DNA from: Shinella zoogloeoides
Lineage (GTDB): Bacteria > Pseudomonadota > Alphaproteobacteria > Rhizobiales > Rhizobiaceae
Reading direction: 5' to 3'
Assembly (NCBI RefSeq): GCF_030733845.1
Contig: NZ_CP132311.1
Span: 3,601,501 to 3,665,500 of the forward strand
Length of the DNA: 64,000 nucleotides
The translations under genes and the position numbers were made by a program. Positions 22,332 to 34,519 of the stretch are shown here, piece after piece (positions within the stretch are counted from its first letter, which is position 1; every line of letters begins with the position of its first letter). The notes under the pieces were generated by a model, which made no database searches, was not told the DNA's origin, and saw only the letters and a program-made list of their open reading frames with translations.

Positions 22332-22862
22332 TCAGAACGGCTTGACCACGACCATCACGACGATGAGGATCATCAGCAGCGCCGGCGCCTCGTTCCAGAT
22401 GCGCCATTGCCGCCCAGTTTTCACGTTGAGATCCTCGGCAAAGGCCTTCACCGCCCGGCCATAGAACTGGTGCACGCCCGTCAGCAGCACGACGAAGGCG
22501 AGTTTGGCATGCAGCCAACCACCCTGGAAACCATAGACGGACCAGGCGAGATAGAGGCCGAGCAGCCAGGAAAGACCCATGGCCGGCTGCATGATCGTGC
22601 GGTAGAGGCGCTGCTCCATCACCTTGAAGGTCTCCGACTGGGCGGACCCGGCCGGCGCATCCGTGTGGTAGACGAAGAGCCGCGGCAGGTAGAGCAGCCC
22701 GGCCATCCAGGAGATGACGGCGACGATGTGGAGCGCCTTGATCCAGAGATAGAGATCATCCGGCGGGTAAAGAACCAGGAGGATCGCGATGAGGGCGAAG
22801 ACGGCGAGGGCGACGGCGGCGCGCCGCCGCGCCCGGCGCCCCGCGCTCTCGCCCGTCTGCAT
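22332..22862 (-). CDS. hemJ: Protoporphyrinogen oxidase HemJ
   Basis: A 176-residue membrane protein of the HemJ family, the usual protoporphyrinogen IX oxidase of alphaproteobacteria, acting late in heme synthesis. About four membrane helices are visible (about residues 13-32, 35-57, 85-105 and 112-135, with a final hydrophobic end MILIVVMVVVKPF). The conserved WIKALHIVAVISWMAGLLYL contains the family's heme-binding histidine. ATG 22862 lies 5 bases after the hemE stop and has GGTGAGCGAG upstream. The frame is open farther upstream but only through hemE. It forms an operon with hemE. Confidence 0.93.
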   Translation of the reverse strand: MQTGESAGRRARRRAAVALAVFALIAILLVLYPPDDLYLWIKALHIVAVISWMAGLLYLPRLFVYHTDAPAGSAQSETFKVMEQRLYRTIMQPAMGLSWLLGLYLAWSVYGFQGGWLHAKLAFVVLLTGVHQFYGRAVKAFAEDLNVKTGRQWRIWNEAPALLMILIVVMVVVKPF

Positions 22863-22867
22863 CTCGC

Positions 22868-23902
22868 TCACCGGTTTTCCCCGCGCACTCGCGCCACCAG
22901 CCGCGTGACGTTTTCCGGGTCGGCCTGCGGCGTGATGCCATGGCCGAGATTGAAGATCAGCGGGCCGTTGCCGAGCACCTGCAGGATGGCATCGATACCC
23001 TCGTCGAGCGCCGCACCGCCGGCGACCACCCGCATCGGATCGAGATTGCCCTGCACCGGCCCTTCCTTCTGCAACTCGGCGGCAAAGGAGAGCGGCACAG
23101 ACCAGTCGAGGCCGATGGCATCCGCGCCGGTTTCCTGGCGGTAGCTCTTCAAAAGCAGCCCGGCGCCTTTCGCGAACGCGATGATCTTCGCCTGCGGCCG
23201 TCGCTCTTTGACCGAGCGGATAATCCGGCGCACGGGACGGACAGCGTACTCGGCAAATTCCTTCTCCCCGAGCACACCTGCCCAAGAATCGAAGATCTGC
23301 ACCGCATCGGCGCCGGCATCGATCTGTGCCACGAGGTAATCGGCGGAAAGCTCGGCCAGCACATCGAGCAGATACGCGAAGGCTTCCGGCTCCCGATAGG
23401 CAAAAAGCCGCGCGGGCGCCTGGTCCGGCGTACCGTGGCCGGCGATCATGTAGGTGGCAACCGTCCAGGGCGCCCCACAGAAGCCGAGCAGCGCCGTTTC
23501 CTCCGGCAGGGCCTGCCGGATGCGCCCGACCGCCTCTATGACCGGCTGGAGGTGTTTTGCGACGCCGTCCCCCTTCAGTGCCCGAATGCCATCCGGATCG
23601 ATCGGGTCCATCCGGGGTCCATGCCCCTCTTCAAAGCGGACATTACGCTTCAAGGCATCGGGAATGACCAGGATATCGGAAAACAGGATCGCCGCATCGA
23701 AGCCATAGCGGCGGATCGGCTGGAGCGTGACCTCGGTTGCAAGGTCCGGCGCGTAACAGAGATCGAGGAAACTTCCGGCCGCTGCGCGCGTTGCCCTGTA
23801 TTCCGGCAGGTATCGTCCAGCCTGACGCATCAGCCAGATCGGAGGAGGCGAAACCGTCTTGCCGTTGAGGACATCGACGATCTTCCGGTTTTTCGCAGCC
23901 AA
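22868..23902 (-). CDS. hemE: Uroporphyrinogen decarboxylase
   Basis: A 344-residue cytoplasmic enzyme that removes four carboxyl groups from uroporphyrinogen III to give coproporphyrinogen III. Signature one, [16 protein letters not shown], is intact near residue 22; signature two is seen around [16 protein letters not shown]. The start is TTG at 23902 with AGGAG eight bases upstream; no ATG precedes the conserved N-terminus, so the non-ATG start is well supported. The gene directly borders the putative origin, the classic hemE-oriC arrangement of alphaproteobacteria. hemJ follows on the same strand. Confidence 0.97.
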   Translation of the reverse strand: MAAKNRKIVDVLNGKTVSPPPIWLMRQAGRYLPEYRATRAAAGSFLDLCYAPDLATEVTLQPIRRYGFDAAILFSDILVIPDALKRNVRFEEGHGPRMDPIDPDGIRALKGDGVAKHLQPVIEAVGRIRQALPEETALLGFCGAPWTVATYMIAGHGTPDQAPARLFAYREPEAFAYLLDVLAELSADYLVAQIDAGADAVQIFDSWAGVLGEKEFAEYAVRPVRRIIRSVKERRPQAKIIAFAKGAGLLLKSYRQETGADAIGLDWSVPLSFAAELQKEGPVQGNLDPMRVVAGGAALDEGIDAILQVLGNGPLIFNLGHGITPQADPENVTRLVARVRGENR

Positions 23903-24308
23903 AACGGGGTTCTCCTAATAAAGAAATAATCTCTTTTAAGAAGGTTTCTATTTCTTAGAGTCGGTGACTATCAAGGATTAAATCCTTTCCACAAAAACCC
24001 TGCGGCGCCGTGGGCGGGCAGGAAAATCGGAACCGAAAAGCGTCGTTTCGTTCGAGGAGACGGGAAAAGCGGATTCCCCGTTTGGAATCAAAAGGATTCG
24101 CGATACCGCCAAAAGCCCTTTTCTGTGGGTGGCCTGTGGACAAGCGCGACACTATGCCATGTCCATGAGTCTTTTCCACATGCGCGCCGAATTCGCCTCC
24201 CGCTGTTCGCCATTTGTGGAAAAGTCGGCATCTATCCTCTTGCCACCGACCCCCCGCCGTTCTTAGCTCACACTTGTCCCTGGCCATCAACAGGGGGCGG
24301 AGGATATT
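23903..24308. other. Putative chromosomal replication origin (oriC) between hemE and ppsR
   Basis: A 406-base gap with no credible gene. The hemE side (about 23910-23990) is AT-rich and could be the unwinding element. DnaA-box-like 9-mers with one mismatch to TTATCCACA lie at 24135-24143 (minus strand), 24172-24180 (plus) and 24215-24223 (minus). A weaker one is at 23985-23993, and another overlaps the ppsR start at 24310. Five GANTC sites (CcrM methylation targets) start at 23958, 24072, 24085, 24095 and 24167. The hemE-adjacent origin and nearby parAB/parS are established for alphaproteobacteria such as Caulobacter; that this gap is the origin is inference. Confidence 0.7.
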
Positions 24309-25130
24309 GTGGAAAGCACCAGAAACTACTTCCATCTGCACCTGATTTCGGACTCGACGGGCGAGACTCTGATCGCGGCGGGCCGCGCGGCGGCGGCGCA
24401 GTTCCAGTCCTCGCAGGCGCTGGAACATGTCTATCCGCTGGTCCGCAATCGCAAGCAGCTCATGCCCGTGCTCGACGCGATCGACGGCGCGCCGGGCATC
24501 GTGCTTTATACGGTCGTCGACCGCGAGCTTTCGGAAATCATCGACCAGCGCTGCCGGGAGATGGGCGTGCCCTGCGTTTCGGTGCTGGAACCCGTCATCG
24601 ATCTCTTCCAGTCCTATCTCGGCGCGCCGTCGCGTCGCCGGGTGGGGGCCCAGCATGCGATGAACGCGGAATATTTCGCGCGCATCGACGCCCTGAACTT
24701 CACGATGGATCACGACGACGGGCAATTGCCGGCCGATCTCGAGGAGGCGCATGTCATCCTCGTCGGCATCAGCCGCACCTCCAAGACGCCGACCAGCATC
24801 TATCTCGCCAATCGTGGCATCAAGACCGCGAATGTGCCGATCGTGCTCGGCGTGCCGCTGCCGGAACGGCTGTCGGCGGCGGTCAAGCCTCTCATCGTAG
24901 GCCTCATCGCGACGACCGACCGGATCGCCCAGGTGCGGCAGAACCGGGTGCTTGGGCAGACGCAGGATTTTCGCGGCGACGATTATATAGACCGCGCGCA
25001 GATTTCCGAGGAGCTGAAATATGCGCGCGCGCTGTGCGCACGTCACAACTGGCCGATCATCGATGTCACGCGCCGTTCGATCGAGGAAACGGCCGCCGCC
25101 ATCGTTGCCCTTCGTCCCAAGCTCCGTTAA
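24309..25130 (+). CDS. ppsR: Pyruvate, phosphate dikinase regulatory protein (PpsR/DUF299 family)
   Basis: A 273-residue bifunctional ADP-dependent kinase and phosphorylase that switches pyruvate phosphate dikinase or PEP synthase off and on. It starts with [11 protein letters not shown], and the nucleotide loop GISRTSKT is at residues 153-160. The start is GTG at 24309 with GGCGGAGGA upstream; the GTG itself sits in a DnaA-box-like TGTGGAAAG. The target dikinase is not in the window, so which of the two it controls is unknown; rhizobia usually have PpdK. It opens the plus-strand run ppsR-maf-aroE-coaE-dnaQ. Confidence 0.93.
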   Translation: MESTRNYFHLHLISDSTGETLIAAGRAAAAQFQSSQALEHVYPLVRNRKQLMPVLDAIDGAPGIVLYTVVDRELSEIIDQRCREMGVPCVSVLEPVIDLFQSYLGAPSRRRVGAQHAMNAEYFARIDALNFTMDHDDGQLPADLEEAHVILVGISRTSKTPTSIYLANRGIKTANVPIVLGVPLPERLSAAVKPLIVGLIATTDRIAQVRQNRVLGQTQDFRGDDYIDRAQISEELKYARALCARHNWPIIDVTRRSIEETAAAIVALRPKLR

Positions 25131-25154
25131 CCCGAAAGGGAACAGGAGATTTCC

Positions 25155-25754
25155 ATGACGCCGCCCTTGATCCTCGCCTCGCAAAGTCCCTTTCGTCGCA
25201 TGCTGATGGAAAATGCGGGATTGCCATTCCGGGCGCAGGCCGCCGAGATCGACGAGCGCGCGGTGGAAACCGAACTTGCCGCCGGCAATCCGACGCCGCA
25301 GCAGGTCGCTGAAGCGCTGGCGATCGAGAAGGCGCGCAATGTTGCCGGCCGCAATCCCGGCGCGCTTGTCATCGGTTCGGACCAGACGCTCTCGCTGGAA
25401 GGCCGCGTGTTTCACAAGCCGGCCGACATGGCGGAAGCCAAGGCGCACCTGACAGCCATGGCCGGCCGCACCCATTCGCTGAACTGCGGCATCGCGCTCG
25501 TCCGCGATGGCGAGACGCTCTGGAACAATGTTTCCGTCGCCCACCTGACGATGCGGCCTCTGTCGGAACAGTTCATCGACCGTCATCTGGCGCGCGTCGG
25601 GACGCGGGTGCTGGCGAGCGTCGGCGCCTATCAGCTCGAGGGCGAAGGCGTGCAGCTCTTCGAGCGCATAGACGGCGATTATTTCACCATTCTCGGCCTG
25701 CCGCTGCTGCCGCTGCTGGCTAAACTTCGCGATCTCGGTGCCATCGATGCATGA
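25155..25754 (+). CDS. Maf family nucleoside triphosphate pyrophosphatase
   Basis: A 199-residue Maf protein. The N-terminal [21 protein letters not shown] matches the family's LASxSPRR-type motif, EIDERAVE provides acidic residues, and [18 protein letters not shown] is the family's GSDQ motif. Maf enzymes hydrolyse non-canonical nucleotides to monophosphates. This sequence is closer to the YceF-like subgroup, but the preferred base cannot be read. AACAGGAGA precedes the ATG. Its last codons overlap aroE by eight bases, in the stretch that also carries parS site 6. Confidence 0.92.
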   Translation: MTPPLILASQSPFRRMLMENAGLPFRAQAAEIDERAVETELAAGNPTPQQVAEALAIEKARNVAGRNPGALVIGSDQTLSLEGRVFHKPADMAEAKAHLTAMAGRTHSLNCGIALVRDGETLWNNVSVAHLTMRPLSEQFIDRHLARVGTRVLASVGAYQLEGEGVQLFERIDGDYFTILGLPLLPLLAKLRDLGAIDA

Positions 25755-26607
25755 TTCACGTGAAACATCCGCCCGCCATGCCTTCGTCACCGGCTATCCG
25801 GTGAAGCATTCCCGTTCGCCGCTGATTCATGGCTACTGGCTGGAAGCACTTGGATTGGCTGGGTCTTACACACGGCAGGAAATTTCCCCTGAGAATTTCG
25901 CCGGCTTCATTTCTCGGTTGAAAAGCGGCGAATCCGGCTTCATCGGCGGCAATGTCACCATTCCGCACAAGGAAACGGCGTTCAGGCTCGCCGATCGGCC
26001 GGACGCACTCAGCGAAGAACTCGGCGCATCCAACACGCTCTGGCTGGAAGACGGCGCGCTGTGCGCCACCAATACGGACGGCTACGGCTTTCTCGCCAAT
26101 CTCGACGCGGCGGCACCGGGCTGGGACAAAACGGATCGCGCCGTCGTGCTCGGGGCAGGGGGCGCGAGCCGCGCGATCATCCAGGCGGTGCGTGACCGCG
26201 GTGTCGGCGAAATCCATGTGGTGAACCGTACCCTCGGCCGGGCGCAGGAGCTTGCCGACCGCTTCGGGCCGAAGGTGCATGCCCATGGGCTGGCGGCGCT
26301 GGCGGAGGTTTCGAAAGGGGCAGGGCTTTTCGTCAACACGACGTCGCTCGGCATGGACGGCGAGCCGGCGCCCGATTTCGATTTCTCGCCGCTGGCCGCT
26401 GGCGCGGTGGTAACCGATATCGTTTATGTGCCGCTCGTCACGCCGATCCTGCGTCAGGCGGCGGAGCAGGGCTTCGCCACCGTCGATGGGCTCGGCATGC
26501 TGCTGCACCAGGCAGCGCCGGGTTTTGAAAAATGGTTCGGCACGCGGCCGGTCGTCGATGCGCACCTGCGCAACCTCATTCTCGCGGACATGGAGAAACA
26601 TCGATGA
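25747..26607 (+). CDS. aroE: Shikimate dehydrogenase
   Basis: A 286-residue NADPH enzyme that reduces 3-dehydroshikimate to shikimate in aromatic amino-acid synthesis. The substrate site is [16 protein letters not shown] and the catalytic Lys lies in NVTIPHKE. The NADP fold shows [16 protein letters not shown] 25747 is the best start; GTG 25738 lies nine bases upstream in frame. The first residues, MHDSRET, are encoded by parS site 6 and are not part of the fold. It overlaps maf at its start and coaE at its end (ATGA), indicating a tightly coupled operon. Confidence 0.95.
   Translation: MHDSRETSARHAFVTGYPVKHSRSPLIHGYWLEALGLAGSYTRQEISPENFAGFISRLKSGESGFIGGNVTIPHKETAFRLADRPDALSEELGASNTLWLEDGALCATNTDGYGFLANLDAAAPGWDKTDRAVVLGAGGASRAIIQAVRDRGVGEIHVVNRTLGRAQELADRFGPKVHAHGLAALAEVSKGAGLFVNTTSLGMDGEPAPDFDFSPLAAGAVVTDIVYVPLVTPILRQAAEQGFATVDGLGMLLHQAAPGFEKWFGTRPVVDAHLRNLILADMEKHR
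25752..25767. other. parS-like site 6, at the maf/aroE junction
   Basis: TGATTCACGTGAAACA, 15 of 16 matches. It begins at the maf stop codon and lies within the first codons of aroE. It is the closest site to the putative origin, about 1.4 kb away. Confidence 0.8.
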
Positions 26608-27194
26608 TCGTGCTCGGCCTTACCGGATCAATCGGAACGGGCAAGTCGACGACGGCCGCCATGTTCCATGATCTCGGCGTGCCGGTTCACGATGCCGATG
26701 CGACGGTGCACGATCTCTACCGTCGGGAAGCGGTGGCGCCGGTGAAGGCGCGTTTTCCGCAAGCCGTGCGGGACGGCGCCATCGACCGCAAGGCGCTGTC
26801 CGCCATCCTCGCCCAGTCCCCCGAACGGTTCGGCGAACTGGAGACGATCATCCATCCTCTCGTGCGGGCGCGTGAGATGGCCTTTCTCGATGCGGAGCGG
26901 CAGAACGGTTCGGCCCTGGTCCTGCTCGACATCCCGCTGCTCTACGAGACGGGCGGCGAGGCGCGGGTGGACAAAGTCGTCGTCGTCACCTGCGATCCCG
27001 AGACGCAAAGGCGGCGGGTGCTCGCCCGGCCGGGCATGACGGAGGAGAAATTCGCGCTCATCCTGTCGCGCCAGATGCCTGATGCGGAAAAGCGGCGGCG
27101 GGCGGATTTCGTCATCGATACGGGCAAGGGGCTTGAAGCGGCGCGCAAACAGGTGGAAGAGGTGATCGACATCTTGAAGGGACGGGGCGGCTGA
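26604..27194 (+). CDS. coaE: Dephospho-CoA kinase
   Basis: A 196-residue P-loop kinase that performs the last step of coenzyme A synthesis, phosphorylating dephospho-CoA. The P-loop is [12 protein letters not shown] near residues 5-16, and the lid and CoA regions [11 protein letters not shown] and [17 protein letters not shown] are clear. ATG 26604 overlaps the aroE stop; an in-frame start at 26532 would lie within aroE. Its own stop overlaps the dnaQ ATG by one base. Confidence 0.96.
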   Translation: MIVLGLTGSIGTGKSTTAAMFHDLGVPVHDADATVHDLYRREAVAPVKARFPQAVRDGAIDRKALSAILAQSPERFGELETIIHPLVRAREMAFLDAERQNGSALVLLDIPLLYETGGEARVDKVVVVTCDPETQRRRVLARPGMTEEKFALILSRQMPDAEKRRRADFVIDTGKGLEAARKQVEEVIDILKGRGG

Positions 27195-27898
27195 TGCGCG
27201 AAATCATCTTCGATACGGAAACGACCGGCCTCGACAACAAGCTCGACCGCGTCATCGAAATCGGCGGCGTGGAGCTGGACAACCATTTTCCGACCGGCCG
27301 AGTCCTGCACCTCTATATCAATCCCGGCGACCGCAAGGTCCATCCGGATGCGATGGCCGTGCACGGCATCACGGATGAGTCCCTGAAGGACAAGCCGCCC
27401 TTCGCCGATGTGGCGAACCAGATCCTCGAATTTTTCGGCAATGCCCGCTGGGTGGCGCATAACGCCAACTTCGACATGGGCTTCATGAATGCCGAGTTCG
27501 ACCGCCTCGGCCTGCCGCCGATCGCGTCGGATCAGGTGACGGACACGTTGGCGCTCGCCCGCCGCAAGCATCCGATGGGGCCGAATTCGCTCGATGCGCT
27601 GTGCCGGCGCTACGGCATCGACAATTCGCACCGCACGAAACACGGCGCGCTCCTCGACTCCGAACTGCTCGCCGAAGTCTATATCGAGATGATCGGCGGC
27701 CGCCAGGCGGCGCTCGGCCTCGGCACGGCGGAGAGCGGCCGCAACACGCTGGTCGAGGCGGAGGACGAAGTCATCCTGCCGCTCGGCGTGCGGCCGAAAC
27801 CGCTTGCCCCCCGGCTGTCCGAAGAGGACCGGGCCGCCCATGCCGCCATGGTGGCGAAGATGGGCGGCAAGGCGATCTGGGCGAAATACGGCGATTGA
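27194..27898 (+). CDS. dnaQ: DNA polymerase III subunit epsilon (proofreading exonuclease)
   Basis: A 234-residue 3'-5' exonuclease of the DEDD family, the proofreader of the replicative polymerase. Motif I is FDTETTGL (residues 6-13, metal-binding Asp and Glu); motif II is in AHNANFDMGFMNAEFDRL; motif III is HGALLDSELLAEVY. The C-terminal tail should contact the alpha subunit. It is the last gene of the ppsR-dnaQ run and ends in a terminator shared with the convergent secB. Confidence 0.96.
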   Translation: MREIIFDTETTGLDNKLDRVIEIGGVELDNHFPTGRVLHLYINPGDRKVHPDAMAVHGITDESLKDKPPFADVANQILEFFGNARWVAHNANFDMGFMNAEFDRLGLPPIASDQVTDTLALARRKHPMGPNSLDALCRRYGIDNSHRTKHGALLDSELLAEVYIEMIGGRQAALGLGTAESGRNTLVEAEDEVILPLGVRPKPLAPRLSEEDRAAHAAMVAKMGGKAIWAKYGD

Positions 27899-27925
27899 AT
27901 CCGGCGCACTGAAAATCGCCCAAAG

Positions 27926-27957
27926 AAAATGCCCGGTCACGACGTGCCGGGCATTTT
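27926..27957. terminator. Bidirectional terminator between dnaQ and secB
   Basis: AAAATGCCCGG / CCGGGCATTTT, an 11-base perfect stem whose interior CAC/GTG can extend the pairing. A- and T-runs flank it on both sides. Confidence 0.85.
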
Positions 27958-27979
27958 GCATTCGGAAGATTGTCAGGCC

Positions 27980-28456
27980 TCAGTTGGCCTGGACCTTCGC
28001 CTTGACCTGCTCCTCGGCCATGCGCTGGGCAAACATCTGGGCGAAATCGATCGGGTCGATCATCAGCGGCGGGAAGCCGCCGTTGCGGGTGGCGTCGGAG
28101 ATGATCTGACGGGCGAAGGGGAAGAGCAGGCGCGGGCACTCGATGAAGAGGACCGGCAGCATGTGCTCCTGCGGGAAGCCCGTGACGCGGAAGACGCCGC
28201 CATAGGCAAGCTCTGCATTGAAGAGGACCTTGTCGCCGTCCTTGGCTTCCGCATTCAGCGAGAGGATGACGTCGAAGTCATTCTCGGCGAGCGGATTGGC
28301 ATTGACGTTGACGCTGATATTGATCGCCGGCGCCTTGTCGCGGGCCTGCAGCGACCGCGGCGCACCCGGATTTTCGAAGGAGAAGTCCTTCACGTACTGC
28401 GCCAGAATATTGAGCGAAGGGCTCGCGGCGTTGTTCTCGGTTGCTGCATCGGTCAT
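27980..28456 (-). CDS. secB: Protein-export chaperone SecB
   Basis: A 158-residue cytosolic chaperone that keeps precursor proteins unfolded and hands them to SecA. The start [19 protein letters not shown] and the later [20 protein letters not shown] stretch (here [17 protein letters not shown]) with [15 protein letters not shown] are diagnostic. Length is normal. It follows fxsA on the minus strand after 72 bases. Confidence 0.97.
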   Translation of the reverse strand: MTDAATENNAASPSLNILAQYVKDFSFENPGAPRSLQARDKAPAINISVNVNANPLAENDFDVILSLNAEAKDGDKVLFNAELAYGGVFRVTGFPQEHMLPVLFIECPRLLFPFARQIISDATRNGGFPPLMIDPIDFAQMFAQRMAEEQVKAKVQAN

Positions 28457-28528
28457 GCTGTTATCCTCGGGGACTTGGAAAAGTCAGGCCATCTAACATT
28501 TCGGCAGAAGCCTTACAACCCTGGGCCC

Positions 28529-28987
28529 TCAGGCCCGGCCGTCGCGATGGAAGTCGTCTTCGTCGAGGTCGATCGTGCGCTGCGGGCCGGTCTCGGGCCG
28601 GCCGCCGGGGCGCATTCCGCCGATATCGACCACAACGACGTTGCGCATCAGCCGGTTCCAGAGAAAAGAGCGGACGGGCGGCAAAAACAGCGCAAGGCCG
28701 AGGATATCGGTCAGGAAGCCGGGAATGAGCAGCAGGATGCCCGCAATGAGGATCATCGCCGCGTCGAGCAGTTCCTTGCCGGGCGCGCGGCCCGTCTCGC
28801 CCGATTGCCGCAGCCGGGCAAGCACGCCGAAACCCTGGATGCGCATCAGCACGATACCGGCGATGGCCGAAAGCACGACCAGCGACAGCGTGGGCAGCAG
28901 GCCGATCCGCCGCCCGACGAGGATGAAACAGGCGATTTCCGCCAGCGGCAGCAGCAGGACGAAGAGGGGGATAAGGAGTCTGGGCAT
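28529..28987 (-). CDS. fxsA: FxsA family membrane protein
   Basis: A 152-residue inner-membrane protein. Hydrophobic segments lie at about residues 3-25, 28-48 and 75-100, with the family motifs EIACFILVGRRIG and LLIPGFLTDILGLALFLPPVR. The C-terminal 40 residues are acidic and cytosolic. In E. coli FxsA affects phage T7 exclusion by F plasmids; the normal role is unknown. It sits upstream of secB and divergent from the Tim44-like gene across 153 bases. Confidence 0.9.
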   Translation of the reverse strand: MPRLLIPLFVLLLPLAEIACFILVGRRIGLLPTLSLVVLSAIAGIVLMRIQGFGVLARLRQSGETGRAPGKELLDAAMILIAGILLLIPGFLTDILGLALFLPPVRSFLWNRLMRNVVVVDIGGMRPGGRPETGPQRTIDLDEDDFHRDGRA

Positions 28988-29140
28988 GGTTTTCTCTGTC
29001 GAACGGATTCTGGCGGGCGGAGACCTCCGGCGACGGTTCCGCGCATCTTCGCCGCATTCACGTCATCGCCATTTGAATGATGCGTCTTTGCGGACTATAT
29101 GGGAAAGGAACAAAAAACAGAAACCGGCAGCGGATCGATA

Positions 29141-29845
29141 ATGGGCTCATTCGACTTTGTAACGATTTTCTTCCTTGTGGCTGCGGTGGTCATCTTCCTG
29201 CAATTGCGCAGTGTGCTTGGCCGGCGCACCGGCAGCGAGCGTCCGCCGTTCGATCCCTATTCCAAGCGGGAAGCCGCAGGCGAGGTCGATTCGGCCGACC
29301 GCGGCAAGGTCGTGACGCTGCCGCGGCGCGACGGCACCGATGAGGACGAAAATCCCTACGCCGCCATCGACAGCTTCGCCGCGCCGGGAACGCCCCTCAA
29401 CGATCAGCTGCGCACGGTCGCCAAGGTCGACGCGTCCTTCAACCCGAAGGAATTCGTCAACGGCGCCCGCATGGCCTACGAGATGATCGTCGTCGCCTTT
29501 GCCGATGGCGACCGCAAGACGCTGAAGAACCTCCTCTCCCGGGAGGTCTACGAGGGTTTTGACGCGGCCATCTCCGAACGCGAGAGCAAGGGCGAGGTCG
29601 TCCGTTCCAGCTTCGTCGGCATCGAGAAGGCCGATATCGTCGGCGCCGAGGTCAAGGACAGCGAAGCGAACGTGACGGTGCGCATCGTCAGCCAGCTGAT
29701 CTCCGCCACCTATGACAAGGCCGGCGCGCTGGTCGATGGCGATGCGGATACGGTGGCCGAGGTCAACGACCTCTGGACCTTCGCCCGCGACATCCGCTCG
29801 CGCGATCCGAACTGGAAGCTGATCGCCACCGAATCGGAAGGCTGA
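29141..29845 (+). CDS. Tim44-like domain membrane protein
   Basis: A 234-residue protein with one N-terminal membrane helix (FVTIFFLVAAVVIFLQL, about residues 5-21), a charged linker, and a C-terminal Tim44-like/NTF2-fold domain from about residue 90 (FNPKEFVNGARMAYEMIVVAF). Mitochondrial Tim44 tethers Hsp70 to the import pore; in alphaproteobacteria the family (TimA) is membrane-attached with unproven function. ATG 29141 is chosen over 29099 because the helix starts at once. It is followed by mltA after 13 bases. Confidence 0.9.
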   Translation: MGSFDFVTIFFLVAAVVIFLQLRSVLGRRTGSERPPFDPYSKREAAGEVDSADRGKVVTLPRRDGTDEDENPYAAIDSFAAPGTPLNDQLRTVAKVDASFNPKEFVNGARMAYEMIVVAFADGDRKTLKNLLSREVYEGFDAAISERESKGEVVRSSFVGIEKADIVGAEVKDSEANVTVRIVSQLISATYDKAGALVDGDADTVAEVNDLWTFARDIRSRDPNWKLIATESEG

Positions 29846-29858
29846 GCGAGGCAAGCCC

Positions 29859-30974
29859 ATGGATTACCGCCTGGTTCCGGCCCGGTTTTCGGCCCTTGCC
29901 GGCTGGGAGGAGGATGATCCGACACCCCTGATGGCGGCGATGTGCCGCTGTCGCGATCACATCCGCACCGTCAAACCCTACAAGACAGGCTCGCTCGGCA
30001 TCACCGCCGGCGAGCTTTTGACGCTTCTGGATGCGGCGGAAGAGGAAAAACCCGAAGGCGCGGCCGCGGTGCGCGCTTTCTTCGAGACGCATTGCGTGCC
30101 CTTCCGCATCGAGAAGGCGGATGGCTCCCCCGGTTTCGTCACGGCATTCTACGAGCCGGAAGTGGCCGTGAAGGCCGAGCCGGATGCGGACTATCGCTTT
30201 GCCTTCTACCGCCGGCCGAAGGGTCTGGTCGACATCGACGACGCCAACCGCCCCGCCGGTTTTCCAGAGGGCTACGCCTTCGGGCTGCAGAAGGACGGCG
30301 CGGTCGTCGAGCATCCCGACCGCGGCGAGATCGAACGGGGCTATCTCGCCGGCCGCGGGCTGGAGATCGCCTATGCGCGCTCGAAGGTCGACGTGTTCTT
30401 CGCCCATATCCAGGGCGCGGCCCGGCTGGTCTATCCCGACGGATCGATGAAGCGCATTACCTATGCCGCAAAATCCGGGCATCCCTTCTCGCCGATCGGC
30501 AAGCTGCTGATCGACCGCGGTGCGATCGATGCCGCAACCGTCTCCATGGCCTCGATCCGCGACTGGCTGGCCCGGCATGAAGACCAGGTGGACGAAGTGC
30601 TCTGGCACAACCGCTCCTTCATCTTCTTCAAGGAAGCGACGGTCGATGATCCCTCGCTCGGCCCGATCGCCGCCGCCAAGGTGCCGCTGGTCGCCGGTCG
30701 CTCGCTGGCGGTCGACCGGACGATCCACACCTTCGGCCTGCCCTTCTTTATTGCGAGCGGCAGCCTCACCCACATGGACGGCGGAAAACCCTTCCGTCGG
30801 CTGATGCTGGCGCTCGATACCGGCACGGCCATCGTCGGCCCCGCGCGCGGCGATATCTTCACCGGATCCGGCGATGCGGCGGGGGCGCTGGCGGGCCATG
30901 TGCGCAATGTCGCCACCTTCCACATCCTCGTCCCCCGCGCGGCGGCGGAGCGCTACCTCCATGCCGAAGGATAA
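29859..30974 (+). CDS. mltA: MltA-type lytic murein transglycosylase
   Basis: A 371-residue protein with the MltA domain (about residues 90-260; FVTAFYEPEV, then SGHPFSPIGKLLIDRGAI) and the C-terminal 3D domain with conserved aspartates (RRLMLALDTGTAIVGPARGDIF). MltA cleaves glycan strands to 1,6-anhydro-muropeptides. No signal peptide or lipobox is present: the protein starts MDYRLVPARFSALAGW, and in-frame upstream reading is closed by a stop at 29820. It is therefore either exported some other way or not periplasmic. It overlaps the Smr gene by 14 bases. Confidence 0.92.
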   Translation: MDYRLVPARFSALAGWEEDDPTPLMAAMCRCRDHIRTVKPYKTGSLGITAGELLTLLDAAEEEKPEGAAAVRAFFETHCVPFRIEKADGSPGFVTAFYEPEVAVKAEPDADYRFAFYRRPKGLVDIDDANRPAGFPEGYAFGLQKDGAVVEHPDRGEIERGYLAGRGLEIAYARSKVDVFFAHIQGAARLVYPDGSMKRITYAAKSGHPFSPIGKLLIDRGAIDAATVSMASIRDWLARHEDQVDEVLWHNRSFIFFKEATVDDPSLGPIAAAKVPLVAGRSLAVDRTIHTFGLPFFIASGSLTHMDGGKPFRRLMLALDTGTAIVGPARGDIFTGSGDAAGALAGHVRNVATFHILVPRAAAERYLHAEG

Positions 30975-31526
30975 GACGCTCTCCAGCGAGGACCGCATCC
31001 TCTGGGGCAAGGTGGCGCGCAGCACGCGGGCGCTGCCCGGCAGGCTCGACGCCCTGACCGAGTTCGAGGCCGTTTTCGCCGAAGAGATCGCGCAGCCGAA
31101 ACCGCCCGAGGCGGCGCCGAAGAAGGCGAAGCCCGGCAAGCCCGTTGAAGACATCGCGCTTACCCTCGGCCGCGGCAGGGAGACCCGCCATTACCCGCTG
31201 GAGCGTCCCGTCAAGCGCAAGATCGCCAAGGGGCGCCTGGCGCTCGAGGCGCGCATCGACCTGCATGGCATGATCCAGAGCGAGGCGCACGGCTTCCTGC
31301 TCGGCTTTCTCATCAAGGCGCATGAACGGGGGCTGCGCCATGTGCTCGTCATCACCGGCAAGGGCACCTCGCTCGGCAGCGATGGCGCGCTGAAGCGGGC
31401 GGTGCCGCTTTGGTTCTCGCTGCCGGAGTTCCGGCCGCTGATCTCCTCCTACGAGCCGGCGGCGCGCAATCATGGCGGGGAGGGCGCGCTTTACGTCCGC
31501 CTCGCCCGCCAGCCGGGAGACCGGTC

Positions 31527-31530
<4 letters not shown>
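30961..31530 (+). CDS. Smr/MutS2 domain protein
   Basis: A 189-residue protein with a C-terminal Smr domain (about residues 97-185): the LDLHG-type motif is IDLHGMIQSEAH, the GKG loop is VITGKGTSLGSDG, and the end is GEGALYVRL. Smr domains are nicking or RNA endonucleases. The N-terminal half is charged with an Ala/Pro/Lys-rich linker. ATG 30961 lies inside the 3' end of mltA; its stop overlaps the next gene's GTG. The partner nucleic acid is unknown. Confidence 0.9.
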
Positions 31531-34476
<2,946 letters not shown>

Positions 34477-34481
34477 CGAAG

Positions 34482-34503
34482 AGAGCCGCCGAAAGGCGGC
34501 TCT
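34482..34503. terminator. gyrB terminator
   Basis: AGAGCCGCC / GGCGGCTCT, a 9-base perfect stem with a GAAA tetraloop, 6 bases after the gyrB stop and just before the convergent nitroreductase stop. The T-run is short (three), so it may work on both strands only moderately. Confidence 0.7.
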
Positions 34504-34519
34504 TTGGTTTCAGGGGTCG

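Noticed and set aside
22863..23285. An N-terminal extension of hemJ reaching into hemE
   Set aside because: The frame is merely open through hemE in the wrong phase. HemJ starts at 22862 with a good ribosome site, giving a normal 176-residue length.
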